From Streptomyces sp. RKAG293 (GTDB lineage: Bacteria > Actinomycetota > Actinomycetes > Streptomycetales > Streptomycetaceae): DNA of 64,000 nucleotides. The notes under the pieces were generated by a model that searched no databases, was not told the origin of the DNA, and saw only the letters and a list, made by a program, of their open reading frames with translations. The stretch covers positions 3,230,501-3,294,500 of the forward strand of contig NZ_JAJOZB010000001.1 of NCBI RefSeq assembly GCF_023701745.1, given 5' to 3'. Each line of letters begins with the position of its first letter. Position 1 is the stretch's first letter. Below, one piece after another: positions 1 through 7,569 of this stretch. The translations under genes and the position numbers were made by a program.

Positions 1-163
1 TCGGGCCGTCGGACATCACCAGCGAGCCGAGGCCGATCTCCGGCAGCGCGGGCAGCGTCCACATGTCCTGGCCGGACAGCAGCCGTGCCTTCGCGTCCAG
101 ATCCAGCTTGCCCAGTGCGGCTTCCACCGCGTCCTCGATGGCCGTGCGCCCGGTGTCCGTCAT
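1..163 (-). CDS. GH3 family beta-glucosidase, N-terminal fragment (partial)
   Basis: Only the first 54 codons are in the window; the gene continues past the left edge. The ATG at 163 is preceded by a purine-rich AGGGAG ribosome site. The translated start contains KARLLSGQDMWTLPALPEIG followed by LVMSDGP, the usual opening of glycoside hydrolase family 3 beta-glucosidases, where the SDGP segment begins the first barrel strands of the catalytic domain. Such enzymes remove terminal beta-linked glucose (or other sugars) from oligosaccharides. No signal peptide is visible, so a cytoplasmic enzyme acting on imported oligosaccharides is likely. It is divergent from the TetR gene at 310, which may control it. 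Substrate cannot be told from this fragment. Confidence 0.8.
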   Translation of the reverse strand, partial: MTDTGRTAIEDAVEAALGKLDLDAKARLLSGQDMWTLPALPEIGLGSLVMSDGP

Positions 164-212
164 CGTCTGCTCCCTCTGTCCCTCGGTGTCGTCCCGCGCC
201 CATCCTCACCCC

Positions 213-271
213 ACCTACCTGTAGATCGGTAGGGTAAGTTACGGATACGTTACCTAAATCTTTCACCGATC
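213..271. promoter_or_regulatory. Divergent promoter/operator region between GH3 and tetR genes
   Basis: The 146-bp gap between the divergent start codons is AT-richer than its surroundings and holds nested inverted repeats. ACCTACC (213-219) and GGTAGGG (228-234) match at 6 of 7 positions, and GATCGGT (224-230) is exactly complementary to ACCGATC (265-271). GTTAC also occurs twice as a direct repeat between them. This is where a TetR dimer would be expected to bind. The operator role is inferred from position and symmetry only. Confidence 0.45.
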
Positions 272-309
272 AGTTTCGATTAGGCTCACGGCCGAACGAA
301 GGGGGCACG

Positions 310-882
310 GTGTCCAGAACGACCGGAGACCGGCGGGCGGAGATCATCCAGGCCGCGGTGGAAGTGATCGCAGAACGCGGCTACCGGGGGGCCTCCCTCG
401 GCGCGGTGGCCGAGCGGGTGGGGCTGACCCAGCAGGGGCTGCTGCACTACTTCCCGACGAAGGAGGCGCTCCTGGTCGCGGTGCTGGCGGCACGCGACCA
501 GTGGGACGTGGCCTCCACGGCGCTGCACGGCACGACGTGGCCGCTGGAGATGCTGACGTCCCTGGTCGAGTACAACGCGACCCGGCCCGGCATCGTGCAG
601 ACCTTCACGGTCCTGGCGGGCGACAGCGTCACCGAGGACCATCCGGCCCGCGCGTACTTCGAGGAGCGCTACCGGTGGGTGCGCGAGGGCGCGGCCGACA
701 TGCTGCGCGCGGAGTTCGGCGACCGGCTGCCGGGCGGCCTCACCCCGGAGCGGGCGGCCCCGCTGCTCGTCGCCGTCATGGACGGCCTGCAGGTGCAGTG
801 GCTGCTGGAGCCGGCGGCGGTGGACATGGCGGCGGCGTTCCGCGACTTCGTCGCCCTGCTGGGCGGGACCGGGAACACGTAA
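310..882 (+). CDS. TetR family transcriptional regulator
   Basis: 190-residue protein with a GTG start. Residues about 6-55 form the TetR DNA-binding domain (RAEIIQAAVEVIAERGYRG, then VGLTQQGLLHYFPTKEALL), with the typical HYF tripeptide closing the recognition helix. The remainder is an all-helical ligand domain resembling TetR_C of actinobacterial sugar or metabolite regulators. The protein is divergent from the GH3 beta-glucosidase gene and probably represses it and itself through the inverted repeats between them. The inducer is unknown. It ends in a strong terminator hairpin. Confidence 0.85.
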   Translation: MSRTTGDRRAEIIQAAVEVIAERGYRGASLGAVAERVGLTQQGLLHYFPTKEALLVAVLAARDQWDVASTALHGTTWPLEMLTSLVEYNATRPGIVQTFTVLAGDSVTEDHPARAYFEERYRWVREGAADMLRAEFGDRLPGGLTPERAAPLLVAVMDGLQVQWLLEPAAVDMAAAFRDFVALLGGTGNT

Positions 883-912
883 GGGCCGCACCCCAAGGGG
901 TGCGGCCCTTAC
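879..912. terminator. Bidirectional terminator hairpin between tetR and ohr
   Basis: A perfect 16-bp stem, GTAAGGGCCGCACCCC (879-894) against GGGGTGCGGCCCTTAC (897-912), with only two bases between the arms. It overlaps the TAA stop of tetR and lies 23 bp before the stop of the converging ohr gene, so it can serve both strands. There is no long T tract, which is normal for high-GC actinobacterial terminators. Confidence 0.8.
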
Positions 913-934
913 CCGGCCGATGGCCGAACGGTGA

Positions 935-1363
935 TCAGACGACGGTCAGCGCCACGTCGATGTTGCCGCGCGTCGCGTTGGAGTACGGGCACACCTGGTG
1001 CGCCTGCTCCACGAGGGACTGGGCGGTGGCCGCGTCCACGTTCGGGATCGAGACCGCGAGCTCGACCTTGAGGCCGAAGCCGCCGGCCGGGGTCTTGCCG
1101 AGACTGACCTTGGCGGTCACCCGGGAGCCGGATATGTCCGCCTTCTCCTGGCGGGCCACCACACCGAGGGCACCCTGGAAGCAGGCGCTGTAGCCGGCGG
1201 CGAAGAGCTGCTCCGGGTTGGTGCCGGCACCGTTGCCGCCCAGTTCCTTCGGCGGGTTGACGACGACGTCGAGCTTGCCGTCGTCGGTCGCGACCCGGCC
1301 GTCACGGCCGTTCTCGGCGGTGGCGACGGCGGTGTACAGGACGTCTACGGACTGGATGGTCAT
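935..1363 (-). CDS. ohr: Organic hydroperoxide resistance protein, Ohr/OsmC superfamily
   Basis: 142 residues, the usual Ohr length. Ohr proteins are cytoplasmic thiol peroxidases that reduce organic and fatty-acid hydroperoxides using two cysteines and lipoyl or low-molecular-weight thiols. Both active-site cysteines are present: C61 in YSACFQGAL and C125 in VCPYSNATRGN. The NPEQLFAAGY segment before the first cysteine is typical of true Ohr rather than OsmC. The ATG at 1363 has an AGGAGG site about 11 nt upstream. A 13-bp palindrome at 1425-1437 lies just upstream and is a good candidate for the MarR-type regulator of the gene. No classic ohrR lies next to it; the nearest MarR gene is at 2565. 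Confidence 0.92.
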   Translation of the reverse strand: MTIQSVDVLYTAVATAENGRDGRVATDDGKLDVVVNPPKELGGNGAGTNPEQLFAAGYSACFQGALGVVARQEKADISGSRVTAKVSLGKTPAGGFGLKVELAVSIPNVDAATAQSLVEQAHQVCPYSNATRGNIDVALTVV

Positions 1364-1424
1364 GAAAAGAACCCCTCCTGGTTGGTGCACTCGCGTGCAT
1401 CGCCGCGACTCGCGCCCACGATCG

Positions 1425-1437
1425 CAACAATTTGTTG
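1425..1437. promoter_or_regulatory. Palindrome upstream of ohr, possible OhrR/MarR operator
   Basis: CAACAA (1425-1430) and TTGTTG (1432-1437) form a perfect 6-bp inverted repeat around one central T, in an otherwise GC-rich gap and 62 bp upstream of the ohr start. OhrR operators in other bacteria are AT-rich palindromes with ACAA/TTGT arms, so this is a reasonable candidate. The binding protein is inferred. Confidence 0.45.
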
Positions 1438-1443
1438 AAGAGC

Positions 1444-2451
1444 TTACTCCGGCAGGGTGACGATCATCTTGCCGGTGTTGTCGCCGCGCAGTACGCCGAG
1501 GAAAGCTTCGAAGTTGTTCTCGATGCCCTCGACGACCGTCTCGCGGTAGTGCAGCTTGCCGTCCCGGATCCAGCCGCCGACCTCCTGCACGAACTGACCC
1601 TGCAGCGCGGCGTGGTCGCCCACGAGCATGCCCTGCAGCCGCAGCCGCTTGCCGATGATCTGCGCCAGGTTGCGCGGGCCGCCCGAGGCCTCGGTGTCGT
1701 TGTACTGGGCGATGGCGCCGCACAGCACCGCACGGCCCCGCAGGTTGAAGGAGCTGATCGCCGCTTCCAGGTGCTCGCCGCCGACGTTGTCGAAGTAGAC
1801 GTCGATCCCGTCGGGGGCGGCCTTCTTCAGCTGCTCGGCCACCGGGCCGTTCTTGTAGTTGAAGGCGGCGTCGAAGCCGTACTCCTCGACGAGGAGTTTG
1901 ACCTTCTCGTCCGAGCCGGCGCTGCCGATCACCCGGGAGGCGCCCTTGAGCTTCGCGATCTGGCCCACCTGGCTGCCGACCGCGCCGGCCGCGCCCGAGA
2001 CGAAGACCGCGTCGCCCTCGGTGAACGAGGCGACCTCCAGCAGTCCCGCGTAGGCGGTCAGGCCCGGCATGCCGAGCGCGCCGAGGTAGGCGCTGAGCGG
2101 CGCCGCGGCCGGGTCGACCTTCACGGCGTGCGCCGCGTCCAGGACCGCGTACTCGCGCCAGCCGAGCCAGTGCAGGACGTGGTCGCCGACCGCGAACCCG
2201 TCGGCGTTGGAAGCGGTGACGCGGCCGACCGCGCCGCCCGCCATCGGCTCGTTCAGGGCGTACGGCGGCGAGTACGACTTCACGTCGTTCATCCGGCCGC
2301 GCATGTACGGGTCGACCGACAGGTGCAGGTTGCGGACGACGATCTGGCCGGGGGCCGGCTCCGCCGTCTCGACCTCGCGCAGGGCGACGTCATCAGTGGT
2401 CGGCCACCCGTGGGGGCGGGCTACCAGGTGCCATTCACGGCTCTTCGGCAT
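1444..2451 (-). CDS. NADP-dependent oxidoreductase, MDR superfamily (CurA / leukotriene B4 dehydrogenase type)
   Basis: 335 residues from the chosen ATG at 2451, which has GGAGG 10 nt upstream and gives the family-typical N-terminus MPKSREWHLVARPHG. An in-frame ATG 24 nt earlier (2475) lacks a ribosome site. The protein belongs to the zinc-independent medium-chain dehydrogenases that reduce C=C bonds of alpha,beta-unsaturated ketones with NADPH. DPYMRGRM near residue 50 and the nucleotide-binding loop GAAGAVGSQVGQIAK near 145-160 are clearly visible. It is divergent from the MarR gene at 2565, and the gap between them is rich in inverted repeats, so control by that regulator is likely. Confidence 0.85.
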   Translation of the reverse strand: MPKSREWHLVARPHGWPTTDDVALREVETAEPAPGQIVVRNLHLSVDPYMRGRMNDVKSYSPPYALNEPMAGGAVGRVTASNADGFAVGDHVLHWLGWREYAVLDAAHAVKVDPAAAPLSAYLGALGMPGLTAYAGLLEVASFTEGDAVFVSGAAGAVGSQVGQIAKLKGASRVIGSAGSDEKVKLLVEEYGFDAAFNYKNGPVAEQLKKAAPDGIDVYFDNVGGEHLEAAISSFNLRGRAVLCGAIAQYNDTEASGGPRNLAQIIGKRLRLQGMLVGDHAALQGQFVQEVGGWIRDGKLHYRETVVEGIENNFEAFLGVLRGDNTGKMIVTLPE

Positions 2452-2477
2452 GAGGGGGATGCCTCCGTCCGCCATAG

Positions 2478-2541
2478 CTTGACTATGGCAAAGATTGATT
2501 TCCTCAAATAACGATGGACCTTGATGTTTGAGGTTGTCAAG
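2478..2541. promoter_or_regulatory. AT-rich divergent operator region between MDR reductase and MarR genes
   Basis: Several nested inverted repeats fill this short gap. CTTGAC (2478-2483) pairs with GTCAAG (2536-2541); CCTCAAA (2502-2508) pairs with TTTGAGG (2527-2533); CTTGA (2520-2524) pairs with TCAAG (2537-2541). MarR dimers bind such AT-rich palindromes. The arrangement suggests autoregulation of marR together with repression of the divergent reductase. Inference from sequence symmetry. Confidence 0.5.
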
Positions 2542-2564
2542 TAACCGGGGGTACGCTGTGTCGC

Positions 2565-2993
2565 ATGTCCCCCACGCCTCAACGTACCGACCCCCTGACC
2601 CTCGAAGTGGTCGACCTGATCGCCACGGTCGTGGCGCGCTACCACGAGGAGTACGAGGAGGCGGCCGCGAACCACCAGCTCACCGGTGCGCAGGCCCGCG
2701 TCCTGGCGCTCCTGTCCCGTGAGCCGCTGCCCATGCGGCACATCGCCCAGCAGCTGAAGTGCGAGCCGTCCAACATCACCGGGATCGTCGACCGGCTGGA
2801 GGCGCGCGGGCTCGCCGAGCGCCGGCCCGACCCGGCCGACCGCCGCATCAAGCTGGCCGCCGCCACCGACGAGGGCCATGAGACGGCCGCCCGGCTGCGC
2901 GGCGCACTGCACTTCGCCCGCGCGCCGCTCGCCGGCCTGTCCGACGAGGAACGCACCGCACTGCGCGATCTGCTCAAGCGCATGCTGACCTGA
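2565..2993 (+). CDS. MarR family transcriptional regulator
   Basis: 142-residue winged-helix regulator. The DNA-binding part spans about residues 40-105: LTGAQARVLALLSREPLPMR, the recognition helix CEPSNITGIVDRLEARGL, and the wing ERRPDPADRRIKLAAATDEG, all standard MarR elements. The only cysteine lies at the start of the recognition helix; the N-terminal redox cysteine of OhrR-type sensors is absent, so peroxide sensing is not supported. It is divergent from the MDR reductase and probably represses it. Whether it also acts on ohr 1.2 kb away is open. Confidence 0.85.
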   Translation: MSPTPQRTDPLTLEVVDLIATVVARYHEEYEEAAANHQLTGAQARVLALLSREPLPMRHIAQQLKCEPSNITGIVDRLEARGLAERRPDPADRRIKLAAATDEGHETAARLRGALHFARAPLAGLSDEERTALRDLLKRMLT

Positions 2994-2998
2994 GCCGG

Positions 2999-3034
2999 CC
3001 TGGCCTGGCCTGAGCTGACCTGACCTGACCTGAC
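2999..3034. repeat. Short tandem pentamer repeats after marR
   Basis: CCTGG/CCTGA-type pentamers are repeated head to tail between the converging marR and zinc-ribbon genes (CCTGGCCTGGCC, then four CTGAC-type units). This looks like simple slippage sequence; no function is evident. Confidence 0.6.
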
Positions 3035-3057
3035 GGCCGGCCCGCGGAGCCGAACCG

Positions 3058-3660
3058 CTACTCGCACCACCACAGGACGGGCTTGCAGGTCGGGCTGTGC
3101 GTGGGGTGCGGCGTCCGGGTCGGCGAGGGGGAGTCCGAGGGCGTCGGCGACGTCGGGGGCGGGCTGGTCGGCGAGGCCGGCCGGGTCGGCGTCCTGGATC
3201 CCGACGGGGTCGCGGACGGCGAGCCCGACGGGGTGCCGGAGGTGCTCGCGGTGGTGGCCGGCTTCGAGTGCGCCGGCCGGGCCGTGGTGTGCCGCGGGGC
3301 CGGGCTGGACGCGCCGGCCTGCGGGACGGAGTCCCCGGCGGGCGCCTGCGACGGGCCGGTGTCCGCTTCCGGGCCGCTCGCGAAGGTCCCCGACGACAGT
3401 GCCGCCGCCGTGCAGACGACCAGGACGATGCCGACGCCGGCTCCCGTCAGCAGCCGGTTCCTGCCGCGCCGCCGCGCCCGGCGCGGCGGCCGGCGGCGGG
3501 CGGCCCGGCCGCCCGAGTGGTCCGGTTCCGGCGGGGTGGTCGGTGTCCCCGACACCGGCACGGGTTCCACGGGGATGACGAGCTGATCCACGGGCGTGCC
3601 GCACCCGGGGCACGACAGGGCGCCGTTGAGGTGCCGTCGGCACGAGTAGCAGTAGTCCAT
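3058..3660 (-). CDS. Zinc-ribbon, single-pass membrane protein with Ser/Thr/Pro-rich tail (SCO2400-type)
   Basis: 200 residues. The first 20 residues carry four cysteines in two CxxC pairs (C4/C7 and C17/C20; MDYCYSCRRHLNGALSCPGC), a zinc ribbon. A basic stretch (about 55-70) precedes one transmembrane helix (about 70-92), and the rest is a low-complexity extracytoplasmic region of Ser, Thr and Pro ending in CKPVLWWCE. This architecture matches a small family conserved in Streptomyces, of which the S. coelicolor member I recall is SCO2400; its function is unknown. The basic-then-hydrophobic order suggests the zinc ribbon is cytoplasmic and the tail outside. Confidence 0.75.
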   Translation of the reverse strand: MDYCYSCRRHLNGALSCPGCGTPVDQLVIPVEPVPVSGTPTTPPEPDHSGGRAARRRPPRRARRRGRNRLLTGAGVGIVLVVCTAAALSSGTFASGPEADTGPSQAPAGDSVPQAGASSPAPRHTTARPAHSKPATTASTSGTPSGSPSATPSGSRTPTRPASPTSPPPTSPTPSDSPSPTRTPHPTHSPTCKPVLWWCE

Positions 3661-3805
3661 TGTGGTTGGGACGCTATGGGCCCGTAGGTCACGGGTGAAC
3701 GCGAACGTGTGAAACTTCTGGGAAGATCGCGGCCCCGCAGGGGCGTTGCCGGACAATCCGGTCCCCTTCCGGCGCCGCCCGCGCGGCGCCGGAAGGGCTG
3801 CCGGG

Positions 3806-5770
3806 TCAGTCGACCTCGGCCACCGCCTGCGCGAACTGCGCCGCGTACAGCCGCGCGTAGGCACCCTCCGCGGCCAGCAGTTCGCTGTGCGTGCCCTGCT
3901 CGACGATCGAGCCGGACTCCATCACCAGGATCACGTCCGCGTCGCGGATCGTGGACAGCCGGTGGGCGATGACGAAGCTGGTCCTGCCGTGCGCCAGGGT
4001 GGCCATGGCGCGCTGGATCAGCACCTCGGTACGGGTGTCGACGGAGCTGGTCGCCTCGTCGAGGACGAGGATCACCGGATCGGACAGGAACGCGCGCGCG
4101 ATGGTGATGAGTTGCTTCTCGCCCGCGCTGACCCCCGAGCCCTCGTCGTCGATCACCGTGTCGTAGCCGTCCGGGAGGGTGCGGATGAAGCGGTCGGCGT
4201 GCGCCGCGCGGGCCGCCTCCTCGATCTGCTCCTGGGTACGGCCCTCGGAGCCGTAGGCGATGTTCTCCGCGATGGTGCCGCCGAACAGCCAGGTGTCCTG
4301 CAGCACCATGCCGATGCCGGAGCGCAGGTCCTCGCGGGACATCTCGGCGATGTCCACGCCGTCCAGGGTGATCCGGCCCGCGGTCACCTCGTAGAACCGC
4401 ATCAGCAGGTTGACCAGCGTGGTCTTGCCCGCGCCGGTCGGGCCGACGATCGCGACGGTGTGGCCGGGCTCGACGCTCAGCGACAGGTCCTCGATCAACG
4501 GCTTGTCCGGCTCGTACCGGAAGGCCACCCCTTCCAGGGCGACGCGGCCCAGCAGTTCCTTGGGCCGGGCTGCGTTCGCCGGGTCCGCGTCCTGCTCGGG
4601 GGCGTCCAGCAGCTCGAAGACCCGCTCGGCCGAAGCGACCCCGGACTGCACCAGGTTGGACATGCTCGCCACCTGGGTGAGCGGCTGGCTGAACTGCCGG
4701 GAGTACTGGATGAACGCCTGCACGTCGCCGATGGACAGCGCGCCGGTCGCGACCCGCAGCCCGCCGACGACCGCCACCAGCACGTAGTTGATGTTCCCGA
4801 TGAACATCATCGCGGGCTGGATGATCCCGCTGATGAACTGCGCCTTGAAGCCCGTCCGGTAGAGCATCTCGTTCTGCACCCGGAAGGCCTCGGCGGACTC
4901 GTCCTGCCGCCCGAAGACCTTCACCAGCGAGTGGCCGGTGTACATCTCCTCGATGTGCGCGTTGAGCTTGCCGGTGGTCTTCCACTGCTGGACGAACTGC
5001 GGCTGCGCGCGCTTGCCGACCGCGGTGGCCACGACCACCGACACCGGCACCGTCACCAGCGCGACCAGCGCCAGCAGCGGCGAGATCCAGAACATCATCA
5101 CCAGCACACCGACGATCGTGAGCAGCGAGTTCACGATCTGGCCCATGGTCTGCTGCAGGGTCTGCGCGATGTTGTCGATGTCGTTGGTGGCCCGGCTGAG
5201 CACCTCACCGCGCGGCTGCTGGTCGAAGTACGACAGCGGCAGCCGCGACAGCTTCGCCTCGATGTCCTCGCGCAGCCGGTAGACGGTGCGCTGGATGATG
5301 CCGGTGGCGGTCCGCATCTGCACGAGGCTGAACAGCCCGGCGGCCAGGTAGATCCCCAGGACGGTCAGCAGCACGCTGCCCACCGCCCCGAAGTCGATGC
5401 CCTGGCCGGGGGTGAAGTCCACCGCGGAGAGCAGATCGGCGACCTTGCCCTCGCCGTGCTGCCGCATGGCCTCGATCGCCTGCGCCTTGGTGGTGCCGGC
5501 CTTGAACTGACCGCCGATCACGCCCGCGAAGATCAGGTCGGTGGCGTGGCCCAGGATCTTGGGGCCCAGCACGGAGAGCGTCACGCTCGCCGTGCCCAGC
5601 GCCAGCACCAGGTAGAGGAAGAGCCGGTCGGGGCGCATCAGACGGATCAGCCGCCGGAACGAGCCCTTGAAGTCCATCGACCGCTCGACCGGCCCGCCGC
5701 CCATGAAGCGCGCGGGCCCGGCCATCGGCGCGGGGCCGCGGCGGGGCGCCGCTTTCGCCGGGGTGGTCAT
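3806..5770 (-). CDS. ABC exporter subunit B (fused permease/ATPase), heterodimer partner
   Basis: 654 residues: an N-terminal extension rich in Ala, Pro and Gly, a six-helix transmembrane domain (about 60-370) and a nucleotide-binding domain. Walker A is GPTGAGKTTLV (about residue 443), Walker B ends in LVLDEATSSVD with the catalytic glutamate, and the switch histidine is in FVIAHRLSTI. The signature motif reads SAGEKQ instead of LSGGQ. With the partner gene this fits heterodimeric exporters such as BmrCD, LmrCD or TM287/288, which move drugs or lipids outward. The ATG overlaps the partner's stop codon as ATGA, so the two are translationally coupled. Substrate unknown. Confidence 0.88.
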   Translation of the reverse strand: MTTPAKAAPRRGPAPMAGPARFMGGGPVERSMDFKGSFRRLIRLMRPDRLFLYLVLALGTASVTLSVLGPKILGHATDLIFAGVIGGQFKAGTTKAQAIEAMRQHGEGKVADLLSAVDFTPGQGIDFGAVGSVLLTVLGIYLAAGLFSLVQMRTATGIIQRTVYRLREDIEAKLSRLPLSYFDQQPRGEVLSRATNDIDNIAQTLQQTMGQIVNSLLTIVGVLVMMFWISPLLALVALVTVPVSVVVATAVGKRAQPQFVQQWKTTGKLNAHIEEMYTGHSLVKVFGRQDESAEAFRVQNEMLYRTGFKAQFISGIIQPAMMFIGNINYVLVAVVGGLRVATGALSIGDVQAFIQYSRQFSQPLTQVASMSNLVQSGVASAERVFELLDAPEQDADPANAARPKELLGRVALEGVAFRYEPDKPLIEDLSLSVEPGHTVAIVGPTGAGKTTLVNLLMRFYEVTAGRITLDGVDIAEMSREDLRSGIGMVLQDTWLFGGTIAENIAYGSEGRTQEQIEEAARAAHADRFIRTLPDGYDTVIDDEGSGVSAGEKQLITIARAFLSDPVILVLDEATSSVDTRTEVLIQRAMATLAHGRTSFVIAHRLSTIRDADVILVMESGSIVEQGTHSELLAAEGAYARLYAAQFAQAVAEVD

Positions 5771-7500
5771 GCTGCCTCCTGCTCGGTGAGCTGGGAGAGC
5801 ACGATCTCCCGGTAGGTCGGGTTCTCCGACATGAGTTCGCTGTGCGTTCCGGTGCCCACCACCTGGCCCTCGTCCAGGACGATGATGCGGTCGGCGTCCC
5901 GGATGGTGCTCACCCGCTGCGCGACGATCACGACGGTGGCCTCGGCGGTCTCCCGGCCGAGCGCCGAGCGCAGGGCCGCGTCCGTGGCGTAGTCCAGCGC
6001 GGAGAAGGAGTCGTCGAAGAGATAGATCTCGGGCCGGCGCACCAGCACCCGCGCGATGGCGAGCCGCTGCCGCTGACCGCCGGAGACGTTCGTGCCGCCC
6101 TGCGCGATCGGGGCGTCCAGGCCGCCTTCGAGGTCCTCCACGAAGCCGCGGGCCTGCGCGACCTCCAGCGCGTGCCACAGCTCCTCGTCGGTCGCGTCGG
6201 GCTTGCCGTAGCGCAGGTTGCTCGCGACGGTCCCGGAGAACAGGTACGGCTTCTGCGGGACGAGGCCGACGGTCTCGGCGAGCAGCGCGGGGGCCAGGTC
6301 CCGGACGGAGGCCCCGTCGACGAGCACGTCGCCGCCGGTCGCGTCGTAGAGCCGTGGGACGAGCCCCAGCAGGGTGCTCTTGCCGCTGCCCGTCGACCCG
6401 ATCACCGCGGTGGTCTCCCCCGGTCTGGCGACCAGGTCGACACCGCGCAGCACCGCCGCCTCGGCGCCCGGGTAGCTGAAGTCGGCGCCGCGCAGCTCCA
6501 GATGGCCGTGCCGGAGCAGCTTCGTGATGGGTGCGACCGGCGGAACGACGCTCGACTCGGTCGCCAGGACCTCCTCGATGCGCTCCGCGCAGACCTCGGC
6601 GCGCGGCACCATCATGAACATGAAGGTGGCCATCATGACGGACATCAGGATCTGCATCAGATAGCTGAGGAACGCGGTCAGGGCGCCGATCTGCATGCCG
6701 CCGCTCGCGATCCGGTGTGCGCCGAACCACATCACCGCGACGCTGGAGACGTTCACCACCGTCATGACGACGGGGAACATCAGCGCCATCAGCCGGCCGG
6801 TCTGCAGCGACACGTCCGTCAGCTCGTCGTTCGCGCCGGCGAAGCGCCGCTTCTCGTAGTCGTCCTTCACGAACGCCCGGATCACCCGGATGCCGGTGAT
6901 CTGCTCACGCAGTACGCGGTTCACCGTGTCGACGCGTACCTGCATGGTGCGGAACAGCGGCCGCATCCGGCGGACGATCAGCCCGATGAGGATGCCGAGC
7001 ACCGGCACCACGGCCAGCAGCAGCGAGGACAGCGGTACGTCCTGGCCGAGCGCCATGATGATGCCGCCGACGCACATGATCGGGGCCGACACCATCAGGG
7101 TGAAGGTCATCAGCACCAGCATCTGGACCTGCTGGACGTCATTGGTGGTGCGGGTGATCAGCGACGGGGCACCGAACTGCCCCACCTCGCGGGCGGAGAA
7201 GCTCTGCACCCGGTCGAAGATCGAGGCCCGGATGTCCCGGCCGACGGCCATGGCCGTCCGGGCGCCGAAGAACACGGCGCCGACCGCGCACACCACCTGG
7301 AGCACGGTGACCGCGATCATGATGCCGCCGAGCCGCAGGATGTATCCGGTATCGCCCTTGACGACACCGTTGTCAATGATGTCGGCGTTGAGTGTGGGGA
7401 GGTACAGCGTGGCGATGGTCTGCACGAGCTGGAGCAGCACGAGCAGGGTGATGGGTCGCTGGTACGGGCGCAGGTGGGTGCGCAGAATTCGGATCAGCAC
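5767..7500 (-). CDS. ABC exporter subunit A (fused permease/ATPase) with degenerate Walker B
   Basis: 577 residues: six transmembrane helices in the first ~320 residues, then an ATPase domain with Walker A GSTGSGKSTLL (about residue 374) and signature VSGGQRQRLAIARVL. Walker B reads IYLFDDSFSALD, with Asp in place of the catalytic Glu. In heterodimeric type IV exporters one subunit carries exactly this substitution, giving one consensus and one degenerate ATP site; the partner at 3806-5770 supplies the normal Glu. First gene of a two-gene operon. A multidrug or metabolite efflux role is likely but unproven. Confidence 0.88.
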   Translation of the reverse strand: MLIRILRTHLRPYQRPITLLVLLQLVQTIATLYLPTLNADIIDNGVVKGDTGYILRLGGIMIAVTVLQVVCAVGAVFFGARTAMAVGRDIRASIFDRVQSFSAREVGQFGAPSLITRTTNDVQQVQMLVLMTFTLMVSAPIMCVGGIIMALGQDVPLSSLLLAVVPVLGILIGLIVRRMRPLFRTMQVRVDTVNRVLREQITGIRVIRAFVKDDYEKRRFAGANDELTDVSLQTGRLMALMFPVVMTVVNVSSVAVMWFGAHRIASGGMQIGALTAFLSYLMQILMSVMMATFMFMMVPRAEVCAERIEEVLATESSVVPPVAPITKLLRHGHLELRGADFSYPGAEAAVLRGVDLVARPGETTAVIGSTGSGKSTLLGLVPRLYDATGGDVLVDGASVRDLAPALLAETVGLVPQKPYLFSGTVASNLRYGKPDATDEELWHALEVAQARGFVEDLEGGLDAPIAQGGTNVSGGQRQRLAIARVLVRRPEIYLFDDSFSALDYATDAALRSALGRETAEATVVIVAQRVSTIRDADRIIVLDEGQVVGTGTHSELMSENPTYREIVLSQLTEQEAA

Positions 7501-7569
7501 ACGGAATCTCTCAGAGTCGGCTTGATCGGCGAGCGATCCTATCTTCCGACATCCTGTGCCCGCATTCGT

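Noticed and set aside
164..309. Possible CebR operator for the GH3 gene
   Set aside because: No TGGGAGCGCTCCCA-like sequence is present; only the TetR-type repeats were found.
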